Positions 7,664 to 11,286 of a stretch of DNA of 11,286 nucleotides are shown here, piece by piece (position 1 is the stretch's first letter; the number at the start of each line of letters is the position of its first letter). Made by a program: the position numbers and the translations under genes. The stretch lies in NCBI GenBank assembly GCA_946538875.1, contig CAMNHD010000026.1, positions 1-11,286 of the forward strand, in the 5' to 3' direction. This stretch comes from an uncultured Treponema sp. GTDB taxonomy: Bacteria; Spirochaetota; Spirochaetia; Treponematales; Treponemataceae. Under the pieces are notes generated by a model, which did not search any database, was not told the DNA's origin, and saw only the letters and a program-made list of their open reading frames with translations.

Positions 7664-8506
7664 CTAAGCCTCCCCGTAAATGTCGCTGCCTGTCTTGTGC
7701 TCGTCGTTTGTGATGGTTCCGTCAAGCAGATGTACCACGTGGTCACACATCTGTACAATGCGGGCATCGTGTGTTGAGAAAATAAATGTGGTCAGAAGCT
7801 CTTTGTCCTTGTTAAGCTGCTTCATCAGGCTGAGAATCTGGCGGCTGTTCTCGGAGTCCAGGTTTGCCGTGGGTTCGTCTGCCAGAATAAGTGGTGCCTT
7901 GGTGACCAGGGCACGCGCTATGGCGACACGCTGTCTTTGTCCGCCTGAAAGTTCTGTGGCTTTGTGGTCCTTCCACTCCGAAAGACCTACCTTTTCTATA
8001 AGGTAGTTTATCCATTCTTCCTTTTCCTTTTTGGAAAAATCGTCCACGGGAGTTTTTGCGTCAGGGTTCCGGGACTTTATCAGCAGTGGAAACTCTATGT
8101 TTTCATAGACGTTCAGTACGGGAATGAGGTTGAATGTCTGGAAAATAAAGCCTAGGTGTGAGCGGCGGAGTCCTGTGATGCGTCGGTCAAGCTTTGGAGG
8201 AAGACTTGTGCGCTTTTTGCGTTTCTTGTTGTCCGTGGAAGAGACCCAGCGGTTGTCCTGGACTTCTGCGTTCTGAAGATTCACTCCCTTGTAGACGTCT
8301 GTTCCGTTGATGATGATTGAACCGGAACTTGGTATGTCGATAAGGCCCATCATGTTGAGGATTGTGGATTTTCCTGAACCGGAGGGGCCTGATATTGCGG
8401 CGAATTCACCCTTTTCTATGGAGAATGAGACGCCCTTTACAGCGGCTACGTCCTGTTTGCCCAGGGGGTAGCGCTTATGAACTTGTGTAAGTGTTATTAC
8501 AGACAT
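7664..8506 (-). CDS. LolD/MacB-type ABC transporter ATP-binding protein
   Basis: Cytoplasmic ATPase that would drive the two downstream permeases (280 residues; LolD is about 230). Motifs in order: Walker A GPSGSGKST (40-48, K46), Q-loop Q123 in GFIFQTFNLIPVL, signature LSGGQ (186-190), Walker B LILADEPT (D210, catalytic E211), D-loop SEN region after NLD, and H246 in the switch. The phrase GLIDIPSSGSIIINGTDV and the NLIPVLNVYENIEFPLL stretch are typical of the LolD/MacB branch. The extra length is an insert at about 73-112, between the Walker A side and the Q-loop, rich in Lys/Arg (NKKRKKRTSLPPKLDRR). First gene of the operon; AGGAG lies 5 nt before the ATG. Confidence 0.93.
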   Translation of the reverse strand: MSVITLTQVHKRYPLGKQDVAAVKGVSFSIEKGEFAAISGPSGSGKSTILNMMGLIDIPSSGSIIINGTDVYKGVNLQNAEVQDNRWVSSTDNKKRKKRTSLPPKLDRRITGLRRSHLGFIFQTFNLIPVLNVYENIEFPLLIKSRNPDAKTPVDDFSKKEKEEWINYLIEKVGLSEWKDHKATELSGGQRQRVAIARALVTKAPLILADEPTANLDSENSRQILSLMKQLNKDKELLTTFIFSTHDARIVQMCDHVVHLLDGTITNDEHKTGSDIYGEA

Positions 8507-8574
8507 ATATACTCCTGAAAATCAGCATAAGCATCATCCTGTCCGTGGTGGTGCCTTTGGCTAACTATTGTTAA

Positions 8575-8604
8575 AGTATACTGAATTTCAGACTGGAAAA
8601 TCAA
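8575..8604 (-). promoter_or_regulatory. Sigma70-like promoter of the Lol-like operon
   Basis: Minus-strand TTGATT (8599-8604), an 18-bp spacer and TATACT (8575-8580). Predicted transcription start is near 8568, giving a leader of about 60 nt before the ATPase ATG at 8506. The -10 region is the palindrome AGTATACT, so a TATACT also reads on the plus strand, but with no clear -35 box. Confidence 0.55.
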
Positions 8605-8620
8605 GAGAGGTTACCATTAC

Positions 8621-8742
8621 GGCAAGCACGAACAGAATGTTTCTGCAAAGGCGTGTGCCCCGCGCGTGGAAGGGCAGGCCGCAGGCCTGGTGCGCAGCAC
8701 CGCGCGTGAGCAAGCCCTGGAAGGCCGGTTAGCGGTGCAGGG
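8621..8742. repeat. GC-rich non-coding element made of small hairpins and direct repeats
   Basis: This stretch in the 387-bp gap stands out by GC content and dyads. Seen directly: GGCA..CACG (8621-8630) pairs with CGTGTGCC (8652-8659), enclosing CAGAA-TGT-TTCTG (8633-8645). CAGGCC-GCA-GGCCTG (8675-8689) is followed at once by GGTGC-GCA-GCACC (8689-8701). CCCTG (8715-8719) pairs with CAGGG (8738-8742) around CCG-GTTAG-CGG. The 9-mer CCGCGCGTG occurs at 8660 and 8700. No long reading frame or protein motif was recognised. It could be an interspersed REP-like repeat or a structured RNA; strand and function are unknown. Confidence 0.45.
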
Positions 8743-8760
8743 ACGGCATAATATGGAAGA

Positions 8761-8835
8761 AAATAAAAAATCCCATAGTGCAGGTGGCGCTTTGCCTGAC
8801 TGGAAAAGTGCCTGTGGCGGCCTGCATTACGGGAT
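8761..8835 (-). terminator. Rho-independent terminator of the serC-serA operon
   Basis: On the minus strand a 15-bp stem (8821-8835 with 8770-8784; one G-U pair and one A-C mismatch) closes a 36-nt loop and is followed by TTTTTTATTT (8770 down to 8761). It lies 58 bp after the serA stop. The large loop is unusual but the arms and T-run are clear. Read on the plus strand it has no T-run. Confidence 0.7.
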
Positions 8836-8893
8836 GCAATAAAGCAACAGTCCCTGGGGAATGCTGCTGAATTACCAATGTTGAAGTTTCCTC

Positions 8894-10072
8894 TTATGCG
8901 AAGATTGGACGTACGTTGATGACACCTTCGGTATGTGCCAGGGTGTCGACTGTTGCCTCGTCGACTTTTCCGTCCACGTCAATCATGCAGTAAGCAATGT
9001 CGTTGCGGTTCTGGTCAACCATTCCGCTGATGTTCAGTTTAGCGTTTCCGAGCACGCTTGTAAACTGGGCAATCATGTTTGGAACATTTTTGTGGCTGAT
9101 GCAGAGACGTGTTCCTCCTGCCGGAATTACTGAATCCATCTTGCACTTTGGGAAGTTCACGCTGTTTTTGATTGCGCCTGTCTCAAGGAAGTCGCGGAGT
9201 TCTTTGACTGCCATGACTGCGCAGTTGTCTTCTGCTTCCGGGGTTGAGGCTCCGAGGTGAGGCATACAGATGACTTTATCGTTGTTGAGCAGCTCGTCTG
9301 CGGCGAAGTCTGTGACCATGCATGCCACTTTTCCGCTTTCCAGGGCCTTGAGGATGTCCTCGTTGTTTACCAGTCCGCCACGTGCGATGTTGATGATGCG
9401 CACTCCGTCCTTCATGTTCTTGATTGTGGATGCGCTGATGAGACCCTTGGTGTCCGGGGTTTCAGGAACATGCACTGTGATGTAGTCTGCCTTTGCAAAG
9501 AGGGAATCCAATGTCTCTGCATGCTTTACCTGGCTCTTGAGGCTCCATGCGGCGTCTACGGAAAGGAAGGGGTCGTAGCCGATTACGTTCATTCCAAGTT
9601 CGATTGCTGTGTTTGCAACCATGGCACCGATTGCGCCGAGACCGATTACGCCAAGGGTCTTGCCCTTTACTTCCTGGCCGATGAAGTTCTTCTTGCCTTT
9701 TTCTGCAAGGCCTGCGATTTCGGCTCCCTTACCGGCAAGCGTGTTTGTCCACTTGTTTGCGGAGATGACCGGGCGGCTTGCAAGGAGCAGTGAAAGGATT
9801 ACCAGTTCCTTGACGGCGTTTGCGTTTGCGCCTGGTGTGTTGAATACTACGACACCCTTCTGGGCAAGGTCTTTTACCGGGATGTTGTTTACGCCTGCAC
9901 CTGCACGGGCAATGGCTTTTACTGTGGAATCAAGTTCCATGCTGAGCATGTCGTGGCTGCGCACGAGAATTGCGTCCGGCTTTACGATTTCGCTTGCGAT
10001 TTCGTATTCGTCGCGGGGAAAGTTTTCCAGGCCGCTTGAGCTTATTCTGTCTAATGTCTGAATCTTGTACAT
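8894..10072 (-). CDS. serA: D-3-phosphoglycerate dehydrogenase with C-terminal ACT domain
   Basis: Cytoplasmic NAD-dependent enzyme that oxidises 3-phosphoglycerate to 3-phosphohydroxypyruvate, the first step of serine synthesis (392 residues). The substrate domain starts at the N-terminus (RAGAGVNNIPV at 56-66). The nucleotide-binding domain has GLGAIG (144-149) and an acidic residue at the end of the next strand (D167 in GYDPF). The catalytic set is R231 (ARGGLV), E260 and H272 (PHLGAST); the 29-residue R-to-E spacing equals that in E. coli SerA. About 320-392 is an ACT domain, which in many SerA proteins senses serine. The loop between E260 and H272 is short. AGGAG (10079-10083) lies 6 nt before the ATG. 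No separate promoter was seen, so it is probably co-transcribed with serC, across the 19-bp repeat array. Confidence 0.95.
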   Translation of the reverse strand: MYKIQTLDRISSSGLENFPRDEYEIASEIVKPDAILVRSHDMLSMELDSTVKAIARAGAGVNNIPVKDLAQKGVVVFNTPGANANAVKELVILSLLLASRPVISANKWTNTLAGKGAEIAGLAEKGKKNFIGQEVKGKTLGVIGLGAIGAMVANTAIELGMNVIGYDPFLSVDAAWSLKSQVKHAETLDSLFAKADYITVHVPETPDTKGLISASTIKNMKDGVRIINIARGGLVNNEDILKALESGKVACMVTDFAADELLNNDKVICMPHLGASTPEAEDNCAVMAVKELRDFLETGAIKNSVNFPKCKMDSVIPAGGTRLCISHKNVPNMIAQFTSVLGNAKLNISGMVDQNRNDIAYCMIDVDGKVDEATVDTLAHTEGVINVRPIFA

Positions 10073-10103
10073 GTTGTTCTCCTGTTGTTTCGTTTAGTGG
10101 TGG

Positions 10104-10254
10104 CGTCTCCGCTTACGGGGTACGTCTCCGCTTGCGGGGTACGTCTCCGCTTACGGGGTATGTCTCCGCTTACGGGGTATGTCTCCGCTTACGGGGTACG
10201 GTCCCCTTACGGGTGGCGTTAACGCTTAGAGGTGACGTTAACGCTTAGAGGTGA
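10104..10254. repeat. Tandem array of 19-bp units between serC and serA
   Basis: Five near-identical 19-bp units of the type CGTCTCCGCTTACGGGGTA occupy 10104-10198, with only single-base changes. A degenerate 18-bp unit follows (10199-10216), then two identical units of a second type, CGTTAACGCTTAGAGGTGA (10217-10254). The two types agree at 12 of 19 positions. The array ends 5 bp short of the serC stop codon and starts 31 bp before the serA ATG. In the mRNA sense each type-A unit reads CCCCGTAAGCGGAGA, with a CCG-TAAG-CGG mini-dyad and a GGAG core. It is not a CRISPR: units are adjacent, with no spacers. Confidence 0.93.
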
Positions 10255-10259
10255 CGCTC

Positions 10260-11286
10260 CTACTGGTTTTCCTTGGCGAACTTCTTCATGAATTCCACAA
10301 GGGCTTTTACTCCGTCAAGAGTCATTGCGTTGTAGATTGAAGCGCGCATTCCGCCGACCAGACGGTGTCCCTTGAGGTTGACAAGGCCTGCGGCACTTGC
10401 TTCCTTTACGAACTTGTCGTTGATTTCCTTTTCCTTGGCACATGCGGCTTCGTCGTCAGCAGCATGGTCTGAGTATTTGGTAAGGAAAGGAACGTTCATC
10501 AGGGAGCGGCTTCCCTTTTCTGCTGTTGCGTGGTAGAAGTCTGAGGAATCAAGGAAGTCGTAGAGGTAATTGGCCTTTTCCACATTGAGCTTGTTGATTC
10601 CCTTTGCACCGCCGTTCTTTTCAATCCAGTGAAGGACTTTTCCGAGGACGTAGATTGTGTAGCATGGCGGTGTGTTGTACATGCTTCCGTTGTCTGCGTG
10701 TGTCTTGTAGCAGAGCATTGTAGGTGTGCCTGCGCGGCAGTTTTCCGGCTCTGGAATAAGGTCTTCGCGTACAATCACGAGTGTGACGCCTGCCGGAGCC
10801 AGGTTCTTCTGTGCACCTGCAAAGAGGAGCCCGAACTTTGAGACATCGAGTTCTTCGCTGAGCACGCATGAAGAAATGTCTGCAACCAGAGGAATGTTTC
10901 CGGTGTCGGGGATGTACTCGTAGTGGGTTCCCATGATTGTGTTGTTGAAGCAGATGTAGGCATAGTCATAGTCGCCTGTGATTTTTTCAACGCGCGGGAT
11001 GTATGAGTAGTTCTTGTCTTTTGAGGATGCAATGATGTCGACCTGGACACCGAGCTTTTTTGCTTCGGCTGCGGCTTTCTTTGCCCAGACACCAGTCTCT
11101 ATGTAAGCGGCTTTTCCGGTGTGGATTCCAAGGTTTTCTGCAACCATTGCGAACTGTGTGGATCCTCCACCCTGTACAAAAAGAATCTTGTAGTTTTCAG
11201 GAACATTCATCAACTTGCGGATCATCGCTTCTGCATCCTGAATAATCGGTTCGTAGGCCTTTGAGCGGTGGCTCATTTCCATAACG
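10260..11286 (-). CDS. serC: Phosphoserine aminotransferase, 5' end beyond window
   Basis: PLP-dependent cytoplasmic enzyme that converts 3-phosphohydroxypyruvate and glutamate to phosphoserine, the step after SerA. The frame stays open to the window edge (a Val codon precedes the first visible Met at 11282). In this family VMEMSHRSK lies about 35-40 residues inside the protein, so that Met is internal and the true start is outside. Numbered from 11282, recognisable parts are FVQGGGSTQFAMV (35-47), the NNTIMGTHY stretch (113-121), ADISSCVLSE (134-143) and GAQKNLAPAG with the PLP lysine K159 (codon at 10806-10808). The C-terminal MRASIYNAMTLDGVKALVEFM is also family-typical. It is upstream of serA on the same strand with 187 bp between; the pair forms a serine synthesis operon. 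Confidence 0.95.
   Translation of the reverse strand, partial: VMEMSHRSKAYEPIIQDAEAMIRKLMNVPENYKILFVQGGGSTQFAMVAENLGIHTGKAAYIETGVWAKKAAAEAKKLGVQVDIIASSKDKNYSYIPRVEKITGDYDYAYICFNNTIMGTHYEYIPDTGNIPLVADISSCVLSEELDVSKFGLLFAGAQKNLAPAGVTLVIVREDLIPEPENCRAGTPTMLCYKTHADNGSMYNTPPCYTIYVLGKVLHWIEKNGGAKGINKLNVEKANYLYDFLDSSDFYHATAEKGSRSLMNVPFLTKYSDHAADDEAACAKEKEINDKFVKEASAAGLVNLKGHRLVGGMRASIYNAMTLDGVKALVEFMKKFAKENQ

Noticed and set aside
4771..8506. MacAB-type drug or toxin exporter
   Set aside because: There are two separate permeases and a separate ATPase rather than a fused MacB, no MacA-like adaptor is present, and a LolA-like gene follows. This favours a Lol-like role, although MacB-like ancestry of the domains is real.
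8447..8540. Possible short upstream reading frame (about 20 codons, starting ATGATG) in the leader of the Lol-like operon, overlapping the ATPase start
   Set aside because: The only possible binding site, AGGA, is too close to its ATG, and the peptide shows no regulatory residue run.
9970..10248. Plus-strand open frame with a repetitive product (SAYGV, LRLRGT) running into the 19-bp array
   Set aside because: It overlaps serA antisense, and its repetitive sequence is just the 19-bp array read in rotating frames.
10104..10254. CRISPR array
   Set aside because: Units are 19 bp and directly adjacent, with no variable spacers and no cas genes in view.

Overview
The window looks like chromosomal DNA from a spirochaete, most likely a gut or rumen Treponema. 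The basis is a bacterial XPB-type helicase of the kind kept in treponemes, a two-membrane envelope transport operon, AT-rich sigma70-like promoters and roughly 50% GC. The genus is inferred; no rRNA or other marker is present. Almost all coding is on the minus strand. Only the hemolysin III-like gene is on the plus strand.

Layout, left to right. (1) 1-1246, minus: a 3'-truncated XPB/Rad25-like DNA repair helicase. Its only good promoter puts the transcript start on or next to the ATG, so the mRNA is probably leaderless. (2) 1472-2341, plus: a hemolysin III/PAQR-type seven-helix membrane protein with an extra basic N-terminal segment. It has its own promoter and a strong terminator. (3) 2414-8506, minus: a tightly packed five-gene operon. 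In transcription order it encodes a LolD-like ABC ATPase, two FtsX/LolC-E-like permeases, a periplasmic LolA-like protein and a predicted outer-membrane beta-barrel protein. One promoter lies upstream at 8575-8604. Together these make a plausible transport path from inner membrane through periplasm to outer membrane for a lipoprotein or lipid. (4) 8507-8893: a non-coding gap with that promoter, a GC-rich block of small hairpins and direct repeats (8621-8742), and the terminator of the serine operon. (5) 8894-11286, minus: serC (5'-truncated by the window edge) followed by serA, the first two enzymes of the phosphorylated serine pathway. Between them lies a tandem array of 19-bp units.

The most interesting part is the Lol-like operon that ends in an outer-membrane protein. 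Acidic D-D-(D/E)-L-F-G repeats occur both in the exposed loop of one permease and at the N-terminus of the outer-membrane protein, which suggests shared ancestry or a shared binding partner. Secondary items are the leaderless helicase promoter, the two non-coding repeat elements, and the PAQR protein that lacks two expected active-site residues.
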